Positions 1 to 8,890 of a DNA stretch of 64,000 nt are shown here, one piece after another. Below the pieces are notes generated by a model. The model did no database searches. It was given only the letters and a program-made list of their open reading frames with translations, and was not told the DNA's origin. The stretch's first letter is position 1; the number at the start of each line of letters is the position of its first letter. Origin of the DNA: Frondihabitans sp. Leaf304 (GTDB taxonomy: Bacteria > Actinomycetota > Actinomycetes > Actinomycetales > Microbacteriaceae); the NCBI RefSeq assembly GCF_001423105.1, contig NZ_LMNV01000002.1:508303-572302 (forward strand), read 5' to 3'. The translations under genes and the position numbers were made by a program.

Positions 1-1177
1 CCGTCTCGAGGTCGTGACCGTCGAGGGTGCGCTTGATCATGAACTCGAACATCGGCCGCTTGCCGTCGACCAGGCGTCGAACGGCGTCGTCGCCTCGATT
101 GAGTCGGAGATCGCACGGGTCGAGCCCGTCGGGGGCGACCGCCACGAACGTCTGCGCCGCGAATCGCTGCTCTTCGGCGAAGGCCCGGCTGGCGGCCCGC
201 TGACCGGCCTCGTCGGGGTCGAAGGTGAAGACGACCTCGCCGAGGCTCGAAGCATCGGCGCCCCGCACGTCGCCGAGCATCGGCCTGAGTACCTTGATGT
301 GGTCGACGCCGAACGACGTGCCGCAGGTCGCGACCGCCGTGGTGACACCGGCGAGGTGGCAGGCCATGACGTCGGTGTAGCCCTCGACGATCACGACCCT
401 CTTCGAGCGCGAGATGTCTTTGCGCGCCAGGTCGAGCCCGTACAGCACCTGAGACTTGTGATAGACCGGCGTCTCGGGGGTGTTCAGGTATTTCGGGCCG
501 TTGTCGTCGTCGAGAAGTTTGCGGGCGCCGAAGCCGATCGTGGCGCCCGTGACGTCGCGAATCGGCCAGATGAGCCTCCCGCGGAACCGGTCGTAGGCGT
601 TGCGATCACCCTGGCTGAGGAGGCCGGAGGTGACCAACTCCTCCTCAGAGAACCCTCGACCTTTGAGATGCGAGCGGATCGCGTCGAACGACTTGGGTGC
701 GAAGCCGACACCGAACCGCTGCGCGGCCGCCGGATCGAATCCGCGCTGCCCCAGAAACCGTCGCGCCGGATCGGCGTCTGCGCCGGTGAGCTGCTCGACG
801 TAGAACTCGCGAGCCGCCTCGTTCGCCGCCAGGAGTCTCGCGCGATTGCCGTGATCGCTCGCCTGACCGCCGTCTTCGTAGTGCAGGGTGAAGTTAATCC
901 GCGCGGCCATCCGCTCGACGGCCTCTTGGAACGTCGTGTGGTCGGTCTTCTGGATGAAGCTGAAGACGTCGCCATCTTCGCCGCAGCCGAAGCAGTGGTA
1001 GCGACCGACCTGGGGGCGCACGTGAAAACTGGGGCTGCGCTCGTCGTGGAACGGGCAGAGGCCCTTGAGCGAGCCCACACCGGCGCCCTTGAGGGTGACG
1101 TAGTCGCCGACCACGTCGGCGATGTTGACGCGGCTGCGGACCTCGTCGATGTCGGCGCGTTTGATCAGACCTGGCAC
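1..1177 (-). CDS. dnaG: DNA primase DnaG (partial, N-terminal part)
   Basis: Synthesises RNA primers for chromosome replication. Only the first 392 codons are in the window; the gene runs off the left edge, so the helicase-binding C-terminus is not visible. A zinc ribbon is seen (Cys41, His44, Cys62, Cys65, in CPFHDE and HCFGCG), followed by the primase core with Toprim pieces VEGYTD and FDPDEAG. The start is the GTG whose product begins PGLIKRAD, because an AAGGGGG Shine-Dalgarno lies just upstream and the family normally starts there. The gene lies 37 nt behind dgt and is probably cotranscribed with dusB and dgt. Confidence 0.96.
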   Translation of the reverse strand, partial: MPGLIKRADIDEVRSRVNIADVVGDYVTLKGAGVGSLKGLCPFHDERSPSFHVRPQVGRYHCFGCGEDGDVFSFIQKTDHTTFQEAVERMAARINFTLHYEDGGQASDHGNRARLLAANEAAREFYVEQLTGADADPARRFLGQRGFDPAAAQRFGVGFAPKSFDAIRSHLKGRGFSEEELVTSGLLSQGDRNAYDRFRGRLIWPIRDVTGATIGFGARKLLDDDNGPKYLNTPETPVYHKSQVLYGLDLARKDISRSKRVVIVEGYTDVMACHLAGVTTAVATCGTSFGVDHIKVLRPMLGDVRGADASSLGEVVFTFDPDEAGQRAASRAFAEEQRFAAQTFVAVAPDGLDPCDLRLNRGDDAVRRLVDGKRPMFEFMIKRTLDGHDLET

Positions 1178-1214
1178 GCACCGCCCCCTTCGAATCGATC
1201 CAGTCTAGGCGGGG

Positions 1215-2531
1215 TCACGAGCGGACCAGCCGGTCGTGCCAGGCCATGGCGCTCTGGTCGGTGAGGGAGGCGACCTGGTCGACGATCACGCGCCGTCGGC
1301 CCGCGTCGTCGGACGCGTCGCGCCAGTCGGCGGCGAATCCCGGGTCGAGCTCGGTCGCGCCGCTGGCCCAAAGGACATCGGCGAGCGTGGTCAGCACTTC
1401 GCGCTGTTGCACGTAGATGGGCTGGCGGGTGTTGCGGGTCATCACGAAGGCCGCGACGATGCCCTTGAGCGCGGCGATCTCGCCGATGATCTCGGCGGGG
1501 ATCACGACGCTGGCGGCGAAACGGATGAGGCTGTCGAGCGGATAGTGCTCGTGTGTCGCGTCGATTGCCGAACCGGCGAATCGGCCGATGAGCTGACTCG
1601 TCAGGTTTTTCAGACGAGCCTGCGCGACCCGCCCGCCGTCGTAGTCGTGCAGCCAGAAGTCGAGGCCGCGGAGGCGGTCGAAGGCCTCGGTGAGCTCGTC
1701 TCGGCTGAGTTCTCCGCCGACCCAGGCGTGCATGGCGTCGATCAGCGAGTCGTGGCCGACCGGTGACGACAGCGCCGCGACGTCGATGTAGCCATTGACG
1801 ACGGCGTCTTCGAAGTCGTGCACCGAGTAGGCGATGTCGTCACTGAGATCCATCACCTGGGCCTCGATGCACCGCTGGCGTCGTGGCGCACCGATGCGGA
1901 GCCACTCGAAGGCCGGGGTGTCGTCGTCGTAGAACCCGAACTTCACTCGACCGCCGGGATCGGGGATGCCCTGGGCGGTCGGCCACGGGTATTTGCAACT
2001 GGCGTCGAGGCTGGCGCGCGTCAGATTGAGACCGTAGCTCTGGCCGTCGGCGCCGATGACCTTGGGCTCGATGCGCGTGAGCAGTCGCAGCGTCTGCGCG
2101 TTGCCCTCGAAGCCGCCGATGTCGGTGCACCAGTCGTTGAGGGCCTTCTCGCCGTTGTGGCCGAAGGGCGGATGACCGAGATCGTGAGCGAGACAGGCCG
2201 TGTCGACGACGTCGGGATCGAGGCCGAGGCTGGTTGCGAGCTCCCGCCCCACCTGGGCGACTTCGAGCGAGTGCGTGAGGCGGTTGCGGGCGAAGTCGAG
2301 CCCCGCTGTCGGGCTGAGCACCTGCGTCTTCGCGGCCAGGCGCCGGAGGGCACTCGAATGGAGAAGTCGCGCGCGATCGCGCGCGAAGTCGCTTCGCCGG
2401 CTGGAGTGCTCTTCGGGCAGCCACCGCTCTCCGTCGTGCTCGCTGTAGCCGGCGGAGCCGACCGAGCCGGGACCAGAGCGTGGGGTGCCCAGCAGATCGG
2501 CGTTGGCGGTAGGGGTGTTCTGGGTGGTCAC
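1215..2531 (-). CDS. dgt: Deoxyguanosinetriphosphate triphosphohydrolase-like protein
   Basis: HD-superfamily dNTP triphosphohydrolase of 438 residues that hydrolyses dGTP-type nucleotides to the nucleoside and tripolyphosphate, trimming dNTP pools. The metal-binding HD pattern is visible as HSLEVAQ followed by AHDLGHPPFGHNGE in the N-terminal half, with the family motif RRLAAKTQV before it. GTG start. It sits between dusB and dnaG on one strand, the usual actinobacterial order, which fits a link to DNA synthesis. Substrate preference cannot be read from sequence; the family label is secure, and strict dGTP specificity is inferred. Confidence 0.93.
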   Translation of the reverse strand: MTTQNTPTANADLLGTPRSGPGSVGSAGYSEHDGERWLPEEHSSRRSDFARDRARLLHSSALRRLAAKTQVLSPTAGLDFARNRLTHSLEVAQVGRELATSLGLDPDVVDTACLAHDLGHPPFGHNGEKALNDWCTDIGGFEGNAQTLRLLTRIEPKVIGADGQSYGLNLTRASLDASCKYPWPTAQGIPDPGGRVKFGFYDDDTPAFEWLRIGAPRRQRCIEAQVMDLSDDIAYSVHDFEDAVVNGYIDVAALSSPVGHDSLIDAMHAWVGGELSRDELTEAFDRLRGLDFWLHDYDGGRVAQARLKNLTSQLIGRFAGSAIDATHEHYPLDSLIRFAASVVIPAEIIGEIAALKGIVAAFVMTRNTRQPIYVQQREVLTTLADVLWASGATELDPGFAADWRDASDDAGRRRVIVDQVASLTDQSAMAWHDRLVRS

Positions 2532-2588
2532 GCGGGCCCTTCGGGCGGGAGGTGCGGGTAGGTCGGGAGCGCTCGTGTGCGGGGCGTC

Positions 2589-3815
2589 TCAGCCACCGCT
2601 GTGGTGGAGTTCGGCGGCGGCGAGCTCTTCGCGGAACGCCTCGTCGAGCTCGCGGCTCTCGAGCCACCGGTCGGGAAGCGATGGACGCTTGGGGCTGCCC
2701 GCGCGCCCGCGCGGACCCTCGGCGTCGATGCCGGGGTAGGCCTGAGTCCAATCCATCGTGCCGAGGAGGTCGTCGATCTCCGCCACGCTCGACGAGGCGG
2801 CCAGGCTGGCTCGCACGTCGCCGCCCACGGGATACCCCTTGAAGTACCAGGCCACGTGCTTGCGCATGTCGCGGCAGGCGCGCGCTTCGTCGCCCTCGTA
2901 GAACTCGATCAGGAGCTCGGCATGGCGTCGGAACGCCTGGGCCACTTCGCCGAGGGTGGGCTCCGCCTTGCGCTCTTCGCCGCGGAACGCCGCCGCGAGG
3001 TCGCCGAACAGCCATGGGCGGCCGAGGCAGCCGCGACCGACGACCACGCCGTCGCACCCCGTCTCGTCGACCATGCGGAGCGCGTCGGCCGCCGACCAGA
3101 TGTCGCCGTTGCCGAGCACCGGCACCCCCGTGATGGCGTTCTTGAGCGTCGCGATAGCTGACCAGTCGGCCTGGCCGGAGTAGAAGTCGGCCGCGGTCCG
3201 TGCGTGAAGCGCGATCGAGGCGACCCCTGCCCCTTCAGCCGCTTTGCCGGCCTCGAGATACGTGAGGTGATCGTCATCGATGCCCTTGCGCATCTTGATG
3301 GTGAGCGGGATGTCGCCGGCGGCCTTGACCGCGCCCTCGACGATGTCGCGGAACAACCCGAGCTTCCAGGGCAGGGCCGATCCGCCGCCCTTGCGGGTGA
3401 CCTTGGGCACCGGGCAGCCGAAGTTGAGGTCGATGTGGTCGGCACGATCTTCGGCCACCAGCATCGTGACGGCCTCGGCGACCGTCTTCGGCTCGACCCC
3501 GTAGAGCTGGATGCTCCGGGTGGTTTCGCTCTCGTGATGGGTGATGAGGCGCATCGACTCGGGCGTGCGCTCGACCAGTGCCCGACTGGTGATCATCTCG
3601 CTGACGTACAGCCCGGCACCGTATTCGCGGCAGAGCCGGCGGTACGCGGTGTTGGTGATGCCGGCCATCGGCGCGAGCACGACCGGCGAAGCGACCTGGA
3701 TGGGGCCGATGGCCAACCCTGGGTGCGGAGAGGTCTGCACCGGGTGCGGAGAAGTCTGCCCAGGCTGCGCGGAAGAATGCACGCCGGCTTCTGGTTGCGA
3801 AAGAGTGGTTGTCAT
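2589..3815 (-). CDS. dusB: tRNA-dihydrouridine synthase (DusB type)
   Basis: Flavin enzyme that reduces uridines in tRNA to dihydrouridine. A TIM-barrel start is seen in VASPVVLAPMAGITNTAYR, with the catalytic cysteine in DLNFGCPVPKVTRKGGG and FMN-binding GNGDIWS and GVVVGRGCLG. About 25 residues at the N-terminus are low-complexity, with two TSPHP repeats, and look disordered. Three in-frame starts overlap (GTG 3821, GTG 3818, ATG 3815). A GATAAT -10 box ends at 3824, so a transcript would begin at about the ATG, and ATG 3815 is chosen as a leaderless start. It heads the apparent dusB-dgt-dnaG unit. The assignment is firm; the start is moderately sure. Confidence 0.93.
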   Translation of the reverse strand: MTTTLSQPEAGVHSSAQPGQTSPHPVQTSPHPGLAIGPIQVASPVVLAPMAGITNTAYRRLCREYGAGLYVSEMITSRALVERTPESMRLITHHESETTRSIQLYGVEPKTVAEAVTMLVAEDRADHIDLNFGCPVPKVTRKGGGSALPWKLGLFRDIVEGAVKAAGDIPLTIKMRKGIDDDHLTYLEAGKAAEGAGVASIALHARTAADFYSGQADWSAIATLKNAITGVPVLGNGDIWSAADALRMVDETGCDGVVVGRGCLGRPWLFGDLAAAFRGEERKAEPTLGEVAQAFRRHAELLIEFYEGDEARACRDMRKHVAWYFKGYPVGGDVRASLAASSSVAEIDDLLGTMDWTQAYPGIDAEGPRGRAGSPKRPSLPDRWLESRELDEAFREELAAAELHHSGG

Positions 3816-3823
3816 CACCACTG

Positions 3824-3829
3824 ATTATC
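3824..3829 (-). promoter_or_regulatory. Probable -10 box of dusB (leaderless transcript)
   Basis: GATAAT on the minus strand matches TATAAT in five of six positions and lies 8 nt before ATG 3815. That places the transcript start at or just before the start codon. No convincing -35 is seen. Confidence 0.5.
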
Positions 3830-3907
3830 CCAGACGGCCGCAAGCCCGATGAGGGATCGAGACGCCCCTGTAGAGAACTCGATGCCGCCCACCCCCTTGG
3901 AGAAGAA

Positions 3908-4396
3908 ATGCCGAACATCAGCGGAACCGACCGAATGCTCGCCGATGCCGAAAGCCGAGGGCTGGCCGTCGAGGTGGTCGAGCGGCCGGCAGCGGACAGC
4001 CTTGCCGAGGCAGCAGGGCTGCTGGGGATCGAGCCCGGGGCCGTCGTGAAGAGTCTGGTGGTGAAGAGGCATGACGGATCCTTCGTTTTTGCTCTTGTTC
4101 CGGGCGGACGGTCGATCTCGTGGTCGAAGCTGCGCACCGTGGTCGGCGTGAACAAGCTGTCGATGCCCTCCCCCGAGATCGCTCTGGAGGCGACCGGTTA
4201 CGAGCGAGGCACGATCACTCCCCTGGGATCGACCACGGCGTGGCCGGTGTTCGCCGACGAGAGGATCCGAGGATCCCGCGTCGCACTCGGTGCGGGCTCG
4301 CACGGACGCAGTGCGTTCGTGGAGGCCGATGCGCTTATCGAAGCGCTGGCCGCCACCGTCGCTGACATCACCGACCCCGAGGTGCCGCGCTCGTAG
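3908..4396 (+). CDS. YbaK/EbsC-family aminoacyl-tRNA deacylase
   Basis: Protein of 162 residues with the YbaK/ProX editing fold, which hydrolyses misacylated tRNAs (Cys-tRNA(Pro) in the founding member). The family pattern is visible: VVKSLVVK with the conserved lysine, FALVPGGRSISW, KLSMPSPEIALEATGYERGTITPLG and a C-terminal SRVALGAGSHGRSAFV. The frame is open further upstream, but ATG 3908 is chosen because GGAGAAGAA directly precedes it and homology begins there. It is divergent from dusB and convergent with the small gene ending at 4425. Its true tRNA substrate is unknown. Confidence 0.9.
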   Translation: MPNISGTDRMLADAESRGLAVEVVERPAADSLAEAAGLLGIEPGAVVKSLVVKRHDGSFVFALVPGGRSISWSKLRTVVGVNKLSMPSPEIALEATGYERGTITPLGSTTAWPVFADERIRGSRVALGAGSHGRSAFVEADALIEALAATVADITDPEVPRS

Positions 4397-4424
4397 AGCC
4401 GTGGACACCCGGGGCATCGGTGGC

Positions 4425-4628
4425 CTAGAGCGATGCGCCTTCGTCGAGGGCCGCAGTGACGGCCCGCGCCGAGGCGGCGGCGGCCTCGTCGGCCGTGGGC
4501 TCGATCTCGGGTATCGTGACGGTCTCAGTCAGGGCGCCGGGGATCAGGCAGCTGTCGCCCTCGCAGGCCGCTGCGTCGGCCGAGCCGAGCATCGTGAAGC
4601 TGCCCGGAGTCGGTGCGGAGTCGGTCAC
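4425..4628 (-). CDS. Small acidic protein with a CxxxxC pair, downstream of DsbA-like gene
   Basis: Open frame of 67 residues whose GTG start overlaps the stop of the DsbA-like gene (GTGA), so translation is probably coupled. The protein is acidic and alanine-rich, without signal peptide or membrane segment. Its only striking element is ACEGDSCLIPG near residues 21-31, two cysteines four residues apart. I do not recognise a family. Its place behind a thiol oxidoreductase suggests it could be a redox partner or substrate, which is inference only. Confidence 0.6.
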   Translation of the reverse strand: MTDSAPTPGSFTMLGSADAAACEGDSCLIPGALTETVTIPEIEPTADEAAAASARAVTAALDEGASL

Positions 4629-5308
4629 TCGGCCACCGCCGCATCGCGCTTCTCGGCGGCGACCGTCTCGAGGACGTTCTGGAACGCCGAGGCCTCCTGG
4701 GCTCCCGACACTCCGTACTTGCCCTCGATCACGAAGAACGGCACGCCGTTGATGCCGAACGCCTGGGCCTGGGCCTGGTCGGCACGGACGGCGTCGAGGT
4801 ACTCGTCGCTCTCGAGCGACTGCAGCACCTCGGCGCGATCGAGCCCCGCCTCGGCGGCGATGTCGGCCAGCACGTCGAGTCGGCCGAGGTGGCGGCCGTC
4901 TTCGAAGTACGCGGCGAGGAGGCGCTCCTTCATGTCGAGCTGGAGCCCGCGGGCCTTGGCGAAGTGAATGAGCTGGTGCGCCTTGACGGTGTTGGTGTGG
5001 TGCATCGCGTCGAAGTCGTACTTCAGGCCGACCGACGCGGCGATGCCGCCGACGTTGTCGAGCATCTGGCGGGCCTGCTCGGGGGCGATGCCCTTGTGCG
5101 TCGACAGGAACTCGACCTCGTCACCCTCGAAGTCGACCGGCGTATCGGGCGAGAGCTCGAACGAGTGATACTCGATCTCGACCTCTCCGGCGAAACCGGC
5201 AGCTCCGGCCTCGAACTTGCGCTTGCCGATGAAGCACCACGGGCAGGCGATGTCTGACCAGATGTCGACTTTGATGGGGGCGGTTGCGGCGGCGTTCTCG
5301 ATACTCAC
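4625..5308 (-). CDS. DsbA-family oxidoreductase (FrnE-like)
   Basis: Thioredoxin-fold protein of 227 residues of the FrnE/DsbA group, which catalyses thiol-disulfide exchange. The active-site motif CPWC is at residues 22-25 inside IWSDIACPWCFIG. The helical insert and the cis-proline loop (GINGVPFFVIEGKYGVSGAQ) follow in the usual order. There is no signal peptide, so it should act in the cytoplasm as FrnE proteins do. The frame is open far upstream, but GTG 5308 is chosen because it overlaps the upstream gene's TGA (GTGA) and starts just before the homology. Middle gene of a three-gene coupled operon. Confidence 0.9.
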   Translation of the reverse strand: MSIENAAATAPIKVDIWSDIACPWCFIGKRKFEAGAAGFAGEVEIEYHSFELSPDTPVDFEGDEVEFLSTHKGIAPEQARQMLDNVGGIAASVGLKYDFDAMHHTNTVKAHQLIHFAKARGLQLDMKERLLAAYFEDGRHLGRLDVLADIAAEAGLDRAEVLQSLESDEYLDAVRADQAQAQAFGINGVPFFVIEGKYGVSGAQEASAFQNVLETVAAEKRDAAVAE

Positions 5309-6180
5309 GGCGTCTGCAACCGTCGGTGTCGCTCGGGCATTCCCGACGCGCGTCGGTGACCCCGATGCATGGCCACCGCCGCGGCGATCCCCTGTTCGAC
5401 CCGTGGCCAATCGCGACGCACCATCCCGTACGACACGCGCATCGCCGAGCGCCCTTCCAGCACGATCGCCAGGTCTTTCTCGCGATCCGACTCGAACGAG
5501 CTCTCGTGATAAGCCCGGCCGTCGAGTTCGAGCCCCAGCACGCCGTCGACGACGAGGTCGATCGACCGCACGGTATCGACCGGCACCTGCGAGACGACCT
5601 CGTACCCGAGCAGCCGCAGCCGCGTCCGGACGATGCTCTCGAGCACGCTTTCGCAGTCGCGATCGACCCACTCGGCAATCCTCCGCAGCGGCTTCGGCAG
5701 CCGGGCGCAGAGCCGATGCAGGTCGACCTCGTCGAGGCGGCGGGTGTGGCAGGCCCAGTCGAGTACCGCGACTGCTTCTTCGAAGGGCAGGTGCTTCACC
5801 GCGTGCACAAGAGCTTCGTGGTCGGTCGCGACTGTCCTCCTGTTTCGTGGAAGGCGTCCGTAGCTCAGAGTCACGTTTCGCGGAACGAGTTTCGGGCGGG
5901 ATGCCCCGGCGGCGAGGCGCACGTCGAGTGACCTGGGCGGATTCCACAGCCACGCGTTTTGCAGGTGAAGGGCTGCAGCGCCTGTGAGTACTCCTCCGAG
6001 ACGGACCGCGATCACCTGGGGGTCTGACGCGGGCAATGTTGTGTACCAGCCGTTGCGAATGCGACGGACGTGGCCGCTTTTCACGGCCGCAGTGAGGGCC
6101 CGACTTGTCGCCCCTCTGGCGACCAGATTCTGACGTGAGGCGATGCCGCCGAGTGACGTGATTTGCGCTTCCACTTGCAT
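5305..6180 (-). CDS. AbiEi-like antitoxin domain fused to DUF559/VSR-type nuclease domain
   Basis: Protein of 291 residues of a type common in Actinobacteria. Residues 1-60 (ITSLGGIASRQNLVARGAT...GWYTT) resemble the winged-helix N-terminus of AbiEi-type type IV antitoxins. The C-terminal third carries a PD-(D/E)XK-like core, SIDLVVDGVLGLELDGRAYH then a basic SDREKD, as in DUF559/Vsr-related endonucleases. No AbiEii nucleotidyltransferase toxin lies beside it, so a type IV toxin-antitoxin pair is not supported here. It follows a strong terminator and overlaps the DsbA-like start. Function unknown; DNA binding or cleavage is inferred from fold resemblance. Confidence 0.75.
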   Translation of the reverse strand: MQVEAQITSLGGIASRQNLVARGATSRALTAAVKSGHVRRIRNGWYTTLPASDPQVIAVRLGGVLTGAAALHLQNAWLWNPPRSLDVRLAAGASRPKLVPRNVTLSYGRLPRNRRTVATDHEALVHAVKHLPFEEAVAVLDWACHTRRLDEVDLHRLCARLPKPLRRIAEWVDRDCESVLESIVRTRLRLLGYEVVSQVPVDTVRSIDLVVDGVLGLELDGRAYHESSFESDREKDLAIVLEGRSAMRVSYGMVRRDWPRVEQGIAAAVAMHRGHRRASGMPERHRRLQTP

Positions 6181-6233
6181 GCGTCCAGCGTGGAACGCCC
6201 GCGCTTAGTGCCGCTGCCGCTCTCCACACGTTC

Positions 6234-6296
6234 AAAAAACTGGCAAAACCGGCCCCAACAAGCCCCTTGAGGCCGGTTTAGAGCCGGTTTTGCCAG
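6234..6296 (-). terminator. Rho-independent terminator of glyS with alternative inner hairpin
   Basis: Perfect 14-bp arms (6240-6253 and 6283-6296, CTGGCAAAACCGGC and its complement) close a 29-nt loop. On the minus strand they are followed by six T residues, giving a clear intrinsic terminator 32 nt behind the glyS stop. The arm at 6247-6255 can instead pair with GGCCGGTTT at 6271-6279, so two exclusive hairpins are possible. Confidence 0.88.
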
Positions 6297-6327
6297 AGTT
6301 CTGAACCGCCCGGGCCCCAGAACGGAG

Positions 6328-7713
6328 CTACACGCCGAGCAACCGCGCCCCGAGGTACGCCTCGAGCTCGTCGAGCGGCACGCGCTCCTGAGCCATCGTG
6401 TCGCGCTCGCGCACGGTCACGGCGTTGTCGTCGAGCGAGTCGAAGTCGACCGTGACGCAGAACGGCGTGCCGATCTCGTCTTGGCGGCGGTAGCGGCGGC
6501 CGATCGCTCCGGCGTCGTCGAAGTCGATGTTCCAGAGCTTGCGGAGCGTGGCCGCGACCCCGCGGGCGAGCGGTGAGAGGTTCTCGTTGCGCGACAGCGG
6601 CAGCACGGCGACCTTGACCGGCGCGAGGCGGCGGTCGAGCTTCAGCACGGTGCGCTTGTCGACACCGCCCTTCGCGTTCGGTGCTTCGTCTTCGTGGTAC
6701 GCGTCGACGAGGAACGCCATGAGGGCTCGGGTCAGGCCGAACGCCGGCTCGATGACGAACGGGGTCCAGCGCTCGTTTTTCGCCTGGTCGAAGTACGACA
6801 GGTCGACGCCCGATGCCTCGCTGTGCGTCTTCAGGTCGAAGTCGGTGCGGTTCGCGACGCCCATGAGCTCGCCCCACTCCGATCCGGTGAAGCGGAACTT
6901 GTACTCGAGGTCGACGGTGCGCTTCGAGTAGTGCGACAGCTTCTCGGCCGGGTGCTCGTAGCGGCGGATGTTCTCCGGGGTCACGCCGAGGTCGAGGTAC
7001 CAGGCCTCGCACGCGTCGATCCAGTACTGGAACCACTCGTCGTCGGTGCCGGGCTCGACGAAGAACTCCATCTCCATCTGCTCGAACTCGCGGGTGCGGA
7101 AGATGAAGTTGCCGGGCGTGATCTCGTTGCGGAACGACTTGCCGACCTGCGCGATGCCGAAGGGCGGTTTCATACGCGAGGCGCTCATGACGTTGTTGAA
7201 GTTGACGAAGATGCCCTGCGCGGTCTCGGGGCGCAGGTAGACCATGCCCTGCTCGTTGTCGACGGGGCCGAGGTAGGTCTTGAGCAGGCCGGAGAAGTTC
7301 TGCGGCTCCGTCCACGAGCCCTCCTGACCGGTGTCGGGGTCGCGGATGTCGGCGAGGCCGTTGACCGGCGGGTGGCCGTGCTTGTTCTCGTAGGCCTCGA
7401 GCAGGTGATCGGCCCGGTAGCGCTTGTGGGTGTGGAGCGATTCGACGAGCGGGTCGGAGAAGACCTCGACGTGGCCGGAGGCCTCCCAGACGGTGCGCGG
7501 CAGGATCACGGAGGAGTCGAGCCCGACGATGTCGTCGCGGCCCTGCACCATGAACTTCCACCACTGCTGCTTGATGTTCTCTTTCAGGGCGGTGCCGAGG
7601 GGCCCGTAATCCCACGCCGAGCGGCTGCCCCCGTAGATCTCGCCCGCCTGAAAGACGAAGCCGCGGCGCTTGGCCAGGGCGATGACGGAATCGAGACGGT
7701 TCGGTGCTGCCAC
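6328..7713 (-). CDS. glyS: Glycyl-tRNA synthetase, dimeric class II type
   Basis: Charges tRNA(Gly). The 461-residue length and sequence fit the single-chain alpha2 type of Actinobacteria and eukaryotes, not the alpha2beta2 form. Seen are the N-terminal [23 protein letters not shown], class II motif 2 around [24 protein letters not shown] and motif 3 in [14 protein letters not shown], followed by the anticodon-binding domain. GTG start with GGGAGTA upstream. It is separated from the next genes on the strand by a strong terminator and appears to be transcribed alone. Confidence 0.97.
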   Translation of the reverse strand: MAAPNRLDSVIALAKRRGFVFQAGEIYGGSRSAWDYGPLGTALKENIKQQWWKFMVQGRDDIVGLDSSVILPRTVWEASGHVEVFSDPLVESLHTHKRYRADHLLEAYENKHGHPPVNGLADIRDPDTGQEGSWTEPQNFSGLLKTYLGPVDNEQGMVYLRPETAQGIFVNFNNVMSASRMKPPFGIAQVGKSFRNEITPGNFIFRTREFEQMEMEFFVEPGTDDEWFQYWIDACEAWYLDLGVTPENIRRYEHPAEKLSHYSKRTVDLEYKFRFTGSEWGELMGVANRTDFDLKTHSEASGVDLSYFDQAKNERWTPFVIEPAFGLTRALMAFLVDAYHEDEAPNAKGGVDKRTVLKLDRRLAPVKVAVLPLSRNENLSPLARGVAATLRKLWNIDFDDAGAIGRRYRRQDEIGTPFCVTVDFDSLDDNAVTVRERDTMAQERVPLDELEAYLGARLLGV

Positions 7714-7777
7714 GTGGAGTACTCCCAGAAGTTAGTGATGCGACGCTCGCGCTGGATGCGCGAGGCTCCGGGCGAGT

Positions 7778-8833
7778 TTACCGGTGCGCCGAGCCGAGGG
7801 CGGCGGCTACGTCTGCCACGTCGGCCGGAGTGTTCCAGAGATGGAAGGCCACTCGGGCCCGGCCGGCGCGACCGGAGGCGGTGATCCCCGCAGCGCCGAG
7901 CAGGGCCAGGTCAGACCCCTCAGGATCCGCCCACGTCACGATGGCCCGTCCCTGCCGAGGGATTTCGAGCGCGTCGCACAGCGCGTCGCCGAGTCCGCTC
8001 GCGTGCGACCAGATGAGGGCCGCATCGACATCGGCGAACTGTTCGAGTACGACGGCCGCGCCGACCACGGCCTGCCACGCGGGCGACACGTCGAACCGCC
8101 GGGCGTCTCTGGCGAGCTCGAACGCGGCTCCGTAGCACGACGCCCAGACGTCGGCTCCGGCGTACCAGCCGGCCTGGATGGGCCGAAGTGTCGGCTCGAA
8201 TGCCTCCGACAGGGTCAAGAAGGCGACTCCGCGCGGCGAGCAGAGCCACTTGTAGGCGTGGGTGACCGTCGCGTCGTAGCGGCCCGCGTCGATGGGAAGG
8301 ACTCCTGCCGCCTGGGTGAGGTCGACGAGCGTCCGGGCGCCGTGGGCACGAGCCGCGGCGACGACGAGATCGTCGTCGGCGAGCTCGCCGGTGGCCGACT
8401 GCACGAGCGAGTAGGCGACCAGCCAGGTGTCGTCGTTCACCGCCTCAGCGAGCGAGTCGAGAGGAACCTCGCGAAGACGAACCCCCCGATGCGACTGGCT
8501 GGCGAACGGGGCGACGATCGAACTGAAGTCGCCTTCGACGCAGAGCACTTCCGCTCCGTCCGGAACAGCTGCGGCGATCACCGACACGAGCACGGAGGTC
8601 TGCGAGCCGAGCGCTACCCGGTCCGCGCCGACTCCGACGATGCGAGCGAACGCGACACGGGCCCGCTCGGCGAACGCTCCGTAGGCGGTGGGCGACACGG
8701 TGCCACCCGACCAGGCGTCGAGGTCGGCACGCATCGCGGCCGTCGCCGTGCGGGTCGGCAGACCGCCGGTGCAGGCCGCCAGGTAGTTCGTTCCGCTCGG
8801 AAAGTCGGCGACGAGTCGATCGAATGCGGTCAT
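7778..8833 (-). CDS. Class V PLP-dependent aminotransferase-family protein
   Basis: Fold-type I PLP enzyme of 351 residues, of the class V aminotransferase/cysteine desulfurase/kynureninase group. The cofactor lysine is expected in THAYKWLCSPRG and the ring-stacking/Asp region in TLVDLTQAAGVLPID. No catalytic cysteine loop of a NifS/SufS desulfurase is evident, so a sulfur-donor role is not supported. It is divergent from a LysR regulator across an 81-nt gap holding a LysR box, suggesting that regulator controls it. The substrate cannot be told. Confidence 0.85.
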   Translation of the reverse strand: MTAFDRLVADFPSGTNYLAACTGGLPTRTATAAMRADLDAWSGGTVSPTAYGAFAERARVAFARIVGVGADRVALGSQTSVLVSVIAAAVPDGAEVLCVEGDFSSIVAPFASQSHRGVRLREVPLDSLAEAVNDDTWLVAYSLVQSATGELADDDLVVAAARAHGARTLVDLTQAAGVLPIDAGRYDATVTHAYKWLCSPRGVAFLTLSEAFEPTLRPIQAGWYAGADVWASCYGAAFELARDARRFDVSPAWQAVVGAAVVLEQFADVDAALIWSHASGLGDALCDALEIPRQGRAIVTWADPEGSDLALLGAAGITASGRAGRARVAFHLWNTPADVADVAAALGSAHR

Positions 8834-8890
8834 GAGTCCAGCGTGGAACCGGGGCAGGCATCACACAACCGCCACTTGTCGATCGAATGT

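Noticed and set aside
14..1264. 416-codon open frame on the plus strand
   Set aside because: It is the antisense shadow of dnaG, which shows zinc-ribbon and Toprim motifs; high G+C DNA leaves opposite frames open.
5305..6180. Type IV toxin-antitoxin locus (AbiE)
   Set aside because: Only the antitoxin-like domain is present; no AbiEii nucleotidyltransferase next to it.
7714..7777. T-box riboswitch before glyS
   Set aside because: The 64-nt gap is too short and lacks the conserved T-box.
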